Shown: one piece after another, positions 36,350-44,076 of the stretch
How the letters are laid out: each line of letters begins with the position of its first letter
Position numbering within the stretch: position 1 is the stretch's first letter
Assembly: GCA_947303255.1 (NCBI GenBank)
Contig: CAMYXL010000009.1
Location: 1 to 58,317, forward strand
Direction: 5' to 3'
Source of the DNA: an uncultured Clostridia bacterium
GTDB taxonomy: Bacteria > Bacillota > Clostridia > Saccharofermentanales > Saccharofermentanaceae
Length of the DNA stretch: 58,317 bases
Made by a program: the position numbers and the translations under genes
The notes under the pieces: generated by a model
Seen by the model: only the letters and a program-made list of their open reading frames with translations
The model's database searches: none
Told to the model about the DNA's origin: nothing

Positions 36350-37273
36350 ATGAAGCATTATATAGATTTTCACGAAGACGTAAGCTTTGACGATCTCAAC
36401 TACTTGCTCGAGATCGCATCTGATATGAAGAAAAAGACAAAGACAGGCGTAAAGCATCACATACTCGAGGGCAAGTCCCTTGCTATGATCTTTACTAAGT
36501 CTTCCACAAGAACACGTGTTTCTTTTGAGGTTGGTATGTACCAGCTCGGCGGACAGGCTCTGTTCTTAAGCAACGACGACATCCAGATCGGCCGCGGCGA
36601 GACTATTCACGACACAGCTAAGGTTCTGTCCGGAATGGTTGACGGTATCATGATCAGAACTTTTGCTCATCAGGACATCGTGGATCTCGCCAAGTACGGT
36701 TCCATCCCTGTAATCAACGGTCTTTCTGACGACCAGCACCCTACACAGGCTCTCGCAGATCTTCTTACGATCCAGGAGCACAAGGGCGGTCTCAAGGGAT
36801 TGAAGCTCGCTTATGTAGGCGATGGAAATAACGTAACTGCTTCCCTTCTCCAGGCTTGTGCTAAGGCAGGAATGGATATCTCCTGCGCTTCACCTAAGGG
36901 TTACACAGCAGGTCAGAAGTATGTTGACCAGGCTCTCGAAGATGCTAAGGTTACAGGCTCCAAGATCCTCATGACTGAAGATCCGTTCGAGGCTTGCGAC
37001 GGCGCAGACGTTATCTATGCTGACACATGGACATCCATGGGTCAGGAAGAAGAGAAGGCTAAGAGAGTCGAAATCTTCAAGGATTATCAGGTTAACAGCA
37101 AGCTCATGGGCGTTGCTCATAAGGATGCTATCTTCATGCACTGCCTCCCTGCTTACAGGGGTTACGAAGTAACAGAGGATGTCATCGACGGACCTCAGAG
37201 TGTTGTTTTCGATGAGGCTGAGAACAGGCTTCATGCTCATAAGGCAATCCTCGTAAACTGCTTTACAAGGTAA
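36350..37273 (+). CDS. argF: Ornithine carbamoyltransferase
   Basis: ArgF joins ornithine and carbamoyl phosphate to citrulline. The 307-residue enzyme carries the carbamoyl-phosphate site FTKSSTRTRVSFEVGMYQLG, DDQHPTQALADLLTIQEH, and the ornithine-site HCLPAYRGYEVTEDVIDG. GGAAGGTGATAAAA lies before the ATG, seven bases after argD. Confidence 0.97.
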   Translation: MKHYIDFHEDVSFDDLNYLLEIASDMKKKTKTGVKHHILEGKSLAMIFTKSSTRTRVSFEVGMYQLGGQALFLSNDDIQIGRGETIHDTAKVLSGMVDGIMIRTFAHQDIVDLAKYGSIPVINGLSDDQHPTQALADLLTIQEHKGGLKGLKLAYVGDGNNVTASLLQACAKAGMDISCASPKGYTAGQKYVDQALEDAKVTGSKILMTEDPFEACDGADVIYADTWTSMGQEEEKAKRVEIFKDYQVNSKLMGVAHKDAIFMHCLPAYRGYEVTEDVIDGPQSVVFDEAENRLHAHKAILVNCFTR

Positions 37274-37276
37274 TCT

Positions 37277-37804
37277 ATGGCTTATACCTTAAGACAGGCT
37301 GTGCCGGGGGATGCCCCGCTCCTATCGGAACTTATCAAGTCTTCGATGCTGACTTACAGCAACGACTCGGGTATCGATCCGTCGATACTCGATTCAATGC
37401 ACGAGCGCGTCGAAGATCTTGTTTTGAAGCTCAAAACCCACACCTGTCTGTGCTTTTTCGACGAGTACAATATGCCTGTCGGCACCATCACCCTGAAGGT
37501 CAGAGACGATGTCGAACACTTTGATTTCTCGAAAAAGACTCACGACTATCTGGAAGGAATGGACCGCATCCTCTACATCTCGAGATTCGCTGTCCAGGAC
37601 AACCTGAGGGGCACCGGTCTTGGCAAGGACCTTCTGGACATGGCGTTTGCTTTCGGCACCGAAAGGGGTGCAAAGGCAGCGCTTCTTCACACCGCAACTC
37701 AAAACAAGATCCGCGTGGAGTTTTATCAAAACAGAGGATTCATTCTCATCGATAGCGAAAACAAGCGCGGATATGACAGAGGATTGTTCGGATACGAACT
37801 CTGA
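37277..37804 (+). CDS. GNAT-family N-acetyltransferase, last gene of the arg operon
   Basis: The 175-residue protein has the GNAT acetyl-CoA site ISRFAVQDNLRGTGLGKDLL (R/QxxGxG, about residues 99-118) and the ENGF-like VEFYQNRGFILID near the C-terminus. It starts four bases after argF and is followed by a strong terminator, so it belongs to the arg operon. The substrate is unknown. The operon has no argJ or argA, so glutamate N-acetylation is one possible role. That is inference from position only; the family is very broad. Confidence 0.85.
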   Translation: MAYTLRQAVPGDAPLLSELIKSSMLTYSNDSGIDPSILDSMHERVEDLVLKLKTHTCLCFFDEYNMPVGTITLKVRDDVEHFDFSKKTHDYLEGMDRILYISRFAVQDNLRGTGLGKDLLDMAFAFGTERGAKAALLHTATQNKIRVEFYQNRGFILIDSENKRGYDRGLFGYEL

Positions 37805-37838
37805 TTATTTTGTTTTTTTACTTAATAATTCATTTTTT

Positions 37839-37873
37839 AAAAGACGAAACGTTTTTAGTTTCGTCTTTTTGTC
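37839..37873 (+). terminator. Intrinsic terminator of the arg operon
   Basis: AAAAGACGAAAC and GTTTCGTCTTTT form a perfect stem of about 12 pairs around GTTTTTA, ending in a T run. It could act in both directions. Confidence 0.9.
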
Positions 37874-37954
37874 TTGTCTACTGTTAAAGTTTCACAAATG
37901 AATTTCCTCTTGTTGAGCACATGCACGAAAACCACCATTATAACTGTTTCTTCG

Positions 37955-37983
37955 TTGTTTGCATTTAATTAACAATGTATAGT
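37955..37983 (+). promoter_or_regulatory. Promoter of the accessory effector locus
   Basis: TTGTTT and TATAGT are separated by 17 bases, about 100 bases upstream of the first small gene. It gives the locus its own transcription, independent of arg. Confidence 0.55.
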
Positions 37984-38081
37984 TGAGTTAGGGGATTGTA
38001 TGAATATCTTAACAGGACTAATTCTTTTATGATTATATCTTTCCCAACTATTTGAATTTCTGATGAAAGGGGGAGCTTTTT

Positions 38082-38324
38082 ATGGATACAGCCACTGAAG
38101 ATTATATCAAGAGAGAAAAATTAAGAGCACTAAGAAATGGTGTCAGGAGAGGGAAAAACAACTATGAAGAAGACCTCCGTGAGCTCACCCAAGGTTTAAG
38201 AAATGCAAGCAGCAGATCGAAAATTGCTGATACCTTATTTCTCAGATTGATGCAGTCTTTGAGTAAAAGAACCATTGTTGAGGATTTCGAAGATTGTATA
38301 GATCAAATAGAAGATCATATATGA
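38082..38324 (+). CDS. Small helical protein of the effector locus (gene 1)
   Basis: This 80-residue, highly charged protein should be almost all helix (MDTATEDYIKREKLRALRNG at the start, EDFEDCIDQIEDHI at the end). No family was recognised. It has a very strong AAAGGGGGAGC site and is the first gene of a four-gene run (80, 103, 84 and 632 residues) with 15-35 base gaps. Codons favour A and T, unlike the C-rich codons of arg and fhs around it. Size, helicity and place suggest a type VII secretion partner protein of the WXG100/Lap kind, but no WxG motif is present. Confidence 0.7.
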   Translation: MDTATEDYIKREKLRALRNGVRRGKNNYEEDLRELTQGLRNASSRSKIADTLFLRLMQSLSKRTIVEDFEDCIDQIEDHI

Positions 38325-38344
38325 GTTTTATATAGGAGATATCT

Positions 38345-38656
38345 ATGTACGTTTTATTATTGGACGATGTGGAAATAAGCGAATATGAAAGCAGAAAACT
38401 TAACGTGAATGGCGGTATGGGTCAGAAAGCTCAAACAGCATTATCCGACTATACTTCTCGTTTGGGATGCATTAAAGGTCAGGGATTTGGTCCTTCGGAT
38501 ACCAGTAATGCGCACGCTGTTATTGATGAGCTTTATAAACAAATGCTTAAGATTTCCGAAACAACAGCCGACGTCGACTGTATGATCGATGATCTGGTAA
38601 GAATTCTCAAAGAAGACATATTAGACAAAGAAGACAATTTGGCTGATAGCATATAA
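38345..38656 (+). CDS. Small helical protein of the effector locus (gene 2), LXG-associated-like
   Basis: The 103-residue protein has a short hydrophobic start (MYVLLLDDVEISEYESRKLN), a GGMGQKAQTALSDY segment, and a helical rest with DTSNAHAVIDELYKQMLKIS and MIDDLVRILKEDIL. The helix-turn-helix hairpin layout and neighbouring toxin-like gene recall small partners of LXG and other T7SSb effectors, which bind the effector N-terminus for export. The resemblance is structural rather than by a named motif. TAGGAGATATCT precedes the ATG. Confidence 0.7.
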   Translation: MYVLLLDDVEISEYESRKLNVNGGMGQKAQTALSDYTSRLGCIKGQGFGPSDTSNAHAVIDELYKQMLKISETTADVDCMIDDLVRILKEDILDKEDNLADSI

Positions 38657-38671
38657 GGAGGATTATTTCCT

Positions 38672-38926
38672 ATGATTGATATGAACACCGGTGCATTCAA
38701 ACAGCATTTGGATTTTTACATGACTGAATTACAGAATAACAAAATTAATCAAAAAGCAGAATCATTCACATCTTCTGAAGGACTTCCTGTAACAAGTATC
38801 AACGATTGTTTAGAGGCATATAGTACATATTGCGAAAACATAGACAAAGTATACCTGTCGACTTTGCAATATCTGCAAAAGGCTTATAACAATATTCAGT
38901 CATGTGAAAGAGATAATTCAATTTAA
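38672..38926 (+). CDS. Small helical protein of the effector locus (gene 3)
   Basis: The 84-residue protein is predicted to be two helices joined by a short SSEGLPVTSIND turn, the size and layout of WXG100-type proteins (MIDMNTGAFKQHLDFYMTEL, then YSTYCENIDKVYLSTLQYLQ). There is no WxG in the turn. AAGGAGGATTATTTCCT gives strong translation. It stands directly before the large peptidase gene and may be its export partner. This is inference. Confidence 0.7.
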   Translation: MIDMNTGAFKQHLDFYMTELQNNKINQKAESFTSSEGLPVTSINDCLEAYSTYCENIDKVYLSTLQYLQKAYNNIQSCERDNSI

Positions 38927-38961
38927 AAGAATGATTTGTTTTTCAGGGGAAGGGAATTTCT

Positions 38962-40860
38962 ATGAAGCGAGATTACAGCAACGATAACGCTAAAACTGTC
39001 AAGCAATATCTTTACAACGCATATAACGATACTGATCGCGATTACAGAGATCCATTTTATTATCAAGATGTGCCCGGTGGTTATGGTTACCTCAAAACTG
39101 ACAGTTTGTATGCAGGCAATGATGCGACTCGTCATGTTGCAACCATTAGGGATAGGATTGACACTGCTTTATCAGTATTGTCACAATTTTATAGTGATGT
39201 TGATAGTACATCATTACAAATCTATTCTATGGCCAATAATATTCTGGCTATTTTAGATGAAGTCAATACCTCAATGGAGAATATCAATAATCTCCTAAGT
39301 GGATCAAAAAAGGATTATTTCGGAAAAACAATAATTCCAACTGCTAACGACATAAAAAGAGCAGGCATCGACGAAGCTAAGTGTAACAGGTTAAAGCAGA
39401 ATTATTATGCATTCATTTTTAAAGATAGTGATTCGGTCGCTAAATTCGTTGATGATATGAAAGCCTTGAAATCAAAAGGAGAGCTCCTTTCTCCGGAAGA
39501 TATCGTTAAACTCAAAGTTGCATATAACTGGTACTTAGAACACGGAGATGAATTGTCAGATGAAGAGCTTCGTAAATTTGTTGATGTATTCGAGTTGCTA
39601 GGCAGTGATGATCTGACAGACGAAATGTTAGACGGGTTTATGAAAAATGATGCTGCTGTAGCAATGTATATTGCAGATATGCAGGTTCTCAACGACGAAC
39701 TTGACGGGAACCTCCCTCAAGATGATGCAGATAAATTGGCAAGAATATATCACTGGTACGGCGATCAAAGATTCGGTCCAAATCACACAGACAATATTGA
39801 TAGTTTCAGCGATCAGGCTTTACAAAACGGAATAGATGCCTTTGAGTTATTGTGTCCTGAGGGCAAAGCCGCTACAGATGATTTTTTCAAGGATGCACTC
39901 GATGACCCTGATCCTATTGTTCAGAAGAACATCAAGCGAATTAAATTTGGAATATATACCGCACCTCCTGAATATAGGGATGTGCTCATATATTATTTAC
40001 CTAATATAACTCTTGCTTGTTACGACGGTACAAAGTCAACAAATGATTTGTATGAGCTCACTATTAACATCGTTTATATTGATTTAACCAAGGATTATAC
40101 TGGTACTACTACACCTTTTGGCTCCTTCTTCCATGAAATCGGACATGGCATTGATGACCTAACAAACCCGGATCCGCTTTTAAACTCTTCTGAGGATTTT
40201 TACAAGTCCATCAAAGATGATTTCAAAGAATCATTAGAAGATAATTTAGAGAAATACAACACAGATCCTAATACAAAACATATGACCCCTGAAGAGATGG
40301 AAGAGGTGGAAAAATATATATTAAGTATCGAGAATAACAATGTCTTGGCAGACAAGGATTATAAAGACATATACATTAATCGTCTTCCAGATCATTGGAG
40401 TGATGCTCAAAGAGAAGCTTACGATTACATTAGGAAACACTACGGATATTGCAACGTTTACATTAATGGTGAAGGTAAAGCAGTTGTAGAAGTAGCTGCT
40501 GGTGGAGATCCAAAATATGGTGATAGTGTTACAGGAACACTAAATGGTGATATGTTCGGCGCAGTGACAAATAACAAAGTAGGACTCACCCCCTGCGGTC
40601 ATTATGCTCCATATCTTAACGCTTGGCTTCCTTTTCCTGATCAAATTTATAATGCTGCTCTTTTACAAGCTGAAATGGATACTTTCCCTTATTGGAGAAT
40701 CAATAAGTTATATGGAATGGAATTCTTTGCGGAAGCATTTAAATACGGTGCACAAAATATTGATACCACAGCTTCAAAAGAGGTCTTTGATGGTACATAT
40801 GAGATCTTCGAAAAGAAAATGCAAGAAATCTATGATGGTGTTCCTCACTACGATATCTGA
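38962..40860 (+). CDS. Putative type VII-exported toxin with anthrax-lethal-factor-like zinc peptidase domain
   Basis: This 632-residue protein has no signal peptide. Residues 1-130 are helical (IRDRIDTALSVLSQFYSDVD, NNILAILDEVNTSMENINNL), like the N-terminal export domains of T7SS effectors. Residues about 155-320 hold two related helical repeats (VAYNWYLEHGDELSDEELRK with FVDVFELLG; IYHWYGDQRF with GIDAFELLC). The C-terminal part has FHEIGHGIDDL (H391, E392, H395) and GMEFFAEAFKYG (E587, E591). These match the zinc and catalytic residues of the lethal factor (ATLF, gluzincin) fold, HExxH plus EFFAEAF. About 190 residues lie between the two, far more than in lethal factor, including GDMFGAVTNNKVG and CGHYAPYLNAW. 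AT-rich codon use suggests transfer. No immunity gene is evident. Confidence 0.8.
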   Translation: MKRDYSNDNAKTVKQYLYNAYNDTDRDYRDPFYYQDVPGGYGYLKTDSLYAGNDATRHVATIRDRIDTALSVLSQFYSDVDSTSLQIYSMANNILAILDEVNTSMENINNLLSGSKKDYFGKTIIPTANDIKRAGIDEAKCNRLKQNYYAFIFKDSDSVAKFVDDMKALKSKGELLSPEDIVKLKVAYNWYLEHGDELSDEELRKFVDVFELLGSDDLTDEMLDGFMKNDAAVAMYIADMQVLNDELDGNLPQDDADKLARIYHWYGDQRFGPNHTDNIDSFSDQALQNGIDAFELLCPEGKAATDDFFKDALDDPDPIVQKNIKRIKFGIYTAPPEYRDVLIYYLPNITLACYDGTKSTNDLYELTINIVYIDLTKDYTGTTTPFGSFFHEIGHGIDDLTNPDPLLNSSEDFYKSIKDDFKESLEDNLEKYNTDPNTKHMTPEEMEEVEKYILSIENNNVLADKDYKDIYINRLPDHWSDAQREAYDYIRKHYGYCNVYINGEGKAVVEVAAGGDPKYGDSVTGTLNGDMFGAVTNNKVGLTPCGHYAPYLNAWLPFPDQIYNAALLQAEMDTFPYWRINKLYGMEFFAEAFKYGAQNIDTTASKEVFDGTYEIFEKKMQEIYDGVPHYDI

Positions 40861-40904
40861 TTTCTGTTTCTCTTAAGGTCGAGATATTATTTCCTAAGAA
40901 CTCA

Positions 40905-41825
40905 TTACACTGTCTCGCAGCGGTAGAGCATGTATTCTTCGTTTTTGACTGTGTCGTTTAAAGAGAGCTTGTCGTAGGCAAGGTCTCTTTTTTCTTTGTT
41001 TTCGAAAATGCCGAAGACGCAGCTTCCGGATCCGCTCATGGCTGCAAACAGAGCGCCGTTTTCTTCCAGAAGTTCGCGGGCGGTCTTGATGTCAGGAACA
41101 AATCTCTCGGCTGGAGCCTGAAGATCGTTTACTATGAGCTCTTTGTATTTATGAAGGACTTCTATAGGCTCGCCGGCTTTGGAAAGTTCGTTCTTGAGTT
41201 CCTCGTATGCTTTCTCGTCGTAATCGTTCTCGCCCTGCTCATCGAAAGCACTGAAGCACATCGGAGTGGAAACTCCGTCCTTAGGTTTGATGAGAATGAG
41301 CGGTAGATCGCTCAGAGGCTCGATCCTGGTTATGATCTCGCCGAAGCCCTCGCAGACGGATGCGCCGCCGTAGAGGAAGAATGGTGTGTCGGCTCCGGTG
41401 TTGGCGGCGATGACGTTCAGTTCGTCATCGTTGAACGGATGGCCGTAGTGCTCGGAGAGAGCAAGGATAACGGATGCGGCATCGGAACTGCCGCCGCCTA
41501 TTCCCGCTTCTGACGGAATATTTTTTTCGATAGTGATATTAACAAAAGGCAACGTCTCGACGATCCCGCGCTTCTTAAGCGCTGAGAAAAATCTTACCGC
41601 TGCCTTATAACACAGATTCTTGTTGTTAGGGATCGGGTTGCAGCCAAGGGCCGTGGCGATTATCTCGTGGTCCTTGCTGTCGTCGACCTCAACTGTTACT
41701 TTGTCACAAAGAGAGATCTCATGCATCAGTGTATTAAGACTGTGGTACCCGTTTGGAAGAGTACCGCATACTCTCAAATACATATTGATCTTGGCCGGTG
41801 CAGAAATCTCGTAAATATCAGACAT
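40905..41825 (-). CDS. ispE: 4-diphosphocytidyl-2-C-methyl-D-erythritol kinase
   Basis: IspE phosphorylates CDP-ME in the non-mevalonate isoprenoid pathway. The 306-residue GHMP kinase starts with ISAPAKINMYLRVCGTLPNG and has the phosphate loop NIPSEAGIGGGSSDAASVIL. NTGADTPFFLYGGASVCEGF and AMSGSGSCVFGIF follow. It comes after veg, an order also seen in Bacillus. The space before the ATG has no strong ribosome binding site. Confidence 0.95.
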   Translation of the reverse strand: MSDIYEISAPAKINMYLRVCGTLPNGYHSLNTLMHEISLCDKVTVEVDDSKDHEIIATALGCNPIPNNKNLCYKAAVRFFSALKKRGIVETLPFVNITIEKNIPSEAGIGGGSSDAASVILALSEHYGHPFNDDELNVIAANTGADTPFFLYGGASVCEGFGEIITRIEPLSDLPLILIKPKDGVSTPMCFSAFDEQGENDYDEKAYEELKNELSKAGEPIEVLHKYKELIVNDLQAPAERFVPDIKTARELLEENGALFAAMSGSGSCVFGIFENKEKRDLAYDKLSLNDTVKNEEYMLYRCETV

Positions 41826-41846
41826 ATGAACGTCTTAAAAAGCCTA

Positions 41847-42119
41847 TCAGCTGGCTGCTTCTGACTTGTTTTCTTCCTGAAGAGTATAGATGCGGACCTT
41901 ACCGGTCAAAACATCGATATAGCTGTAGGAAACTACATCATCCTTAGCGGATCCTCTTGTATATCTGACGGAGAAAACATTAGGATAGCAACCTTCAACG
42001 ATTCCCTCGTAAACTATGAGTCTTTTTCTTCCGCCATTGGAAGTGAGTCTGACTCTCTTGCCGATCATACACTTGCTGAATGATTCCTTAAATTTATCTA
42101 ATTCGGACTTAATGATCAA
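41847..42119 (-). CDS. veg: Veg family protein
   Basis: Veg is a small conserved Firmicutes protein, reported in Bacillus to affect biofilm gene control. The signature IGKRVRLTSNGGRKRLIVYE and NVFSVRYTRG with VSYSYIDVLTGKVRIY is clear. A longer frame reaches 42236. I chose the TTG at 42117-42119 (IIKSELDKFKESFSK) because a perfect GGAGG lies eight bases before it, giving 90 residues, close to the family norm of about 86. The ATG six codons upstream would sit on top of that site. A consensus promoter lies at 42198-42226. Confidence 0.88.
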   Translation of the reverse strand: MIIKSELDKFKESFSKCMIGKRVRLTSNGGRKRLIVYEGIVEGCYPNVFSVRYTRGSAKDDVVSYSYIDVLTGKVRIYTLQEENKSEAAS

Positions 42120-42197
42120 AGCCTTATACCTCCACATCAGTAAATTGCCTGAACCCTTCTCAAAGGCTCGTCTGCCGTACGACGAATTTACGAAAAA

Positions 42198-42226
42198 ATC
42201 ATAACATTTCTTTGATAAAAAGTCAA
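42198..42226 (-). promoter_or_regulatory. Sigma-A promoter for veg-ispE
   Basis: The minus strand carries TTGACT, a 17-base spacer and TATGAT, about 80 bases upstream of the TTG start. It is strong, as expected for veg. Confidence 0.7.
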
Positions 42227-42324
42227 TGAAAAACACAATATATAGTGCCTGTTTTATCCATTATGCCCAAAATATAGTGGTAACAGTCCTTTTCGAACTT
42301 TGCGTTATTTAATACGGTTTTACC

Positions 42325-42354
42325 TTGAAAGGACGCTTCCTATTATTGTAATAT
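42325..42354 (+). promoter_or_regulatory. Promoter for fhs
   Basis: TTGAAA and TAATAT are separated by 18 bases. The predicted start is about 35 bases before the fhs ATG, which has a GGGGAGG site. Confidence 0.5.
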
Positions 42355-42396
42355 GGAGAATAGTTTATTAAGACATTTTCGGGGAGGAATCCAATT

Positions 42397-44070
42397 ATGT
42401 TAAGTGATATCGAGATAGCCTTATCTGCAAATATGCTTCCTATCGAAGAGGTAGCATCCAAGATCGGCATCGAAAGAGACGAACTGGAATTTTACGGAAA
42501 ATACAAGGCTAAGCTTCCTCTTGGCAATATCGAGAAGAGGAAGAACAATCCGGACGGTAAACTGGTACTCGTTACAGCCATGAACCCTACTCCTGCAGGA
42601 GAGGGAAAGACAACCGTAAGTATCGGCCTTGCTCAGGCGCTCAACAAGAAGGGCAAGAAAGTTATGCTCGCACTCCGTGAGCCTTCACTTGGACCTGTTT
42701 TCGGTGTTAAGGGCGGCGCAGCAGGCGGCGGATATTCTCAGGTCGTTCCAATGGAAGATATCAATCTCCATTTCACGGGCGATCTTCACGCCATCACATC
42801 AGCTAATAACCTCCTCGCAGCTATGATAGATAACCACCTCTTCCAGGGTAACGATCTCAAGATCGACAAGGACAGGATCATCTGGAAGCGTTGTCTCGAC
42901 ATGAACGACAGAAGCCTTCGTAAGGTTACAGTCGGCGTAGGCGGCGGCCTTTGCGGCGTTGAAAGAAGCGAGATCTTCTCCATCACCGCAGCTTCAGAAG
43001 TAATGGCAATCCTTTGCCTCAGTAAGGACATGGAAGACCTCAAGGATCGTCTCTCCAGGATCGTTGTAGCTTACAACACTGACGGCGGCATCGTAACAGC
43101 AGGCGACCTCAACGCTCAGGGCGCTATGGCTACACTTCTCAAGGATGCCATCTCCCCTAACCTGGTCCAGAGCCTCGAGCACGTTCCTGCATTCGTTCAC
43201 GGCGGACCGTTCGCCAACATCTCACACGGATGTAACACGATCATCGCTACAAAGGCAGGTCTCAAGCTCTCCGACATTCTCATTACAGAGGCAGGCTTCG
43301 GTGCAGACCTCGGTGCCGAGAAGTTCCTCGACATCAAGTGCCGTGCAGCAGGCATCTGGCCTGACGCGGTAGTTATCGTTGCTACCTGCCGTTCCCTCAA
43401 GTACAATGCGGGAATCCCTAAGGACAAGCTCAACGAGCCTAACGTCGAGGCTGTTAAGGAAGGTTTCTCTAACCTTGCTAAACATATCGAAAACATGACC
43501 CGCTTCGGAATTCCGTGCGTAGTCGCAGGCAACAAGTTCCTCACAGACACAGACGAGGAGATCGCCATGATGAAGAAGCTCTGCGAAGAAAAGGGTGCTC
43601 TCTACGAGGCAGCCGAGATCTTTGCAAAGGGCGGCGAAGGCGGACTCGACCTTGCAGATGCAGTATTGAAGCAGATCGAATCCAACACAAACAAGACTCC
43701 TAAGTTCACATACGAACTTACTGACAGCGTAGAAGAGAAGATCAACAAGATCGCCAAGAATATCTACGGCGCCAAGGACGTTAACATCCTTCCTGAGGCA
43801 GCTGAGAAGATCAAGGGCTTTGTTGATGCAGGCTTCGGTGATCTTCCGATCTGCGTAGCAAAGACACAGTATTCTCTCTCCGACAATGCCAAGGCACTCG
43901 GCCGTCCTGAGGACTTCACTCTTACGGTCCGCGACGTATGGCTCAGCGCAGGTGCCGGCTACCTCGTAGTACTTACGGGTGCCATCGTAACGATGCCGGG
44001 TCTCCCGCCGCATCCTGCAGCACTTGATATCGACATCGATCCGGACGGAACTATCCACGGACTTTTCTGA
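42397..44070 (+). CDS. fhs: Formate-tetrahydrofolate ligase
   Basis: This ligase makes 10-formyltetrahydrofolate from formate, THF and ATP, feeding purine synthesis and, in acetogens, the methyl branch of CO2 fixation. The 557-residue protein has NPTPAGEGKTTVSIGLAQAL (P loop), ALREPSLGPVFGVKGGAAGG, VPAFVHGGPFANISHGCNTI and EAGFGADLGAEKFLDIKCR. The ending TMPGLPPHPAALDIDIDPDG is the family close. It is strongly codon-biased (C-ending codons), suggesting high expression. No other folate C1 gene is adjacent. Confidence 0.97.
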   Translation: MLSDIEIALSANMLPIEEVASKIGIERDELEFYGKYKAKLPLGNIEKRKNNPDGKLVLVTAMNPTPAGEGKTTVSIGLAQALNKKGKKVMLALREPSLGPVFGVKGGAAGGGYSQVVPMEDINLHFTGDLHAITSANNLLAAMIDNHLFQGNDLKIDKDRIIWKRCLDMNDRSLRKVTVGVGGGLCGVERSEIFSITAASEVMAILCLSKDMEDLKDRLSRIVVAYNTDGGIVTAGDLNAQGAMATLLKDAISPNLVQSLEHVPAFVHGGPFANISHGCNTIIATKAGLKLSDILITEAGFGADLGAEKFLDIKCRAAGIWPDAVVIVATCRSLKYNAGIPKDKLNEPNVEAVKEGFSNLAKHIENMTRFGIPCVVAGNKFLTDTDEEIAMMKKLCEEKGALYEAAEIFAKGGEGGLDLADAVLKQIESNTNKTPKFTYELTDSVEEKINKIAKNIYGAKDVNILPEAAEKIKGFVDAGFGDLPICVAKTQYSLSDNAKALGRPEDFTLTVRDVWLSAGAGYLVVLTGAIVTMPGLPPHPAALDIDIDPDGTIHGLF

Positions 44071-44076
44071 TAATTA

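Noticed and set aside
37805..38081. Attachment site or mobile-element boundary before the effector locus
   Set aside because: No tRNA, integrase, transposase or matching direct repeats at both ends could be found. Base composition is the only sign of transfer.
41847..42236. 129-residue long form of Veg starting at 42236
   Set aside because: The extra N-terminal residues cover the promoter region and do not match the family. The TTG start with GGAGG fits better.
43222..44058. 278-residue minus-strand frame opposite fhs
   Set aside because: It is a shadow of a highly codon-biased gene, with no domain and no promoter.
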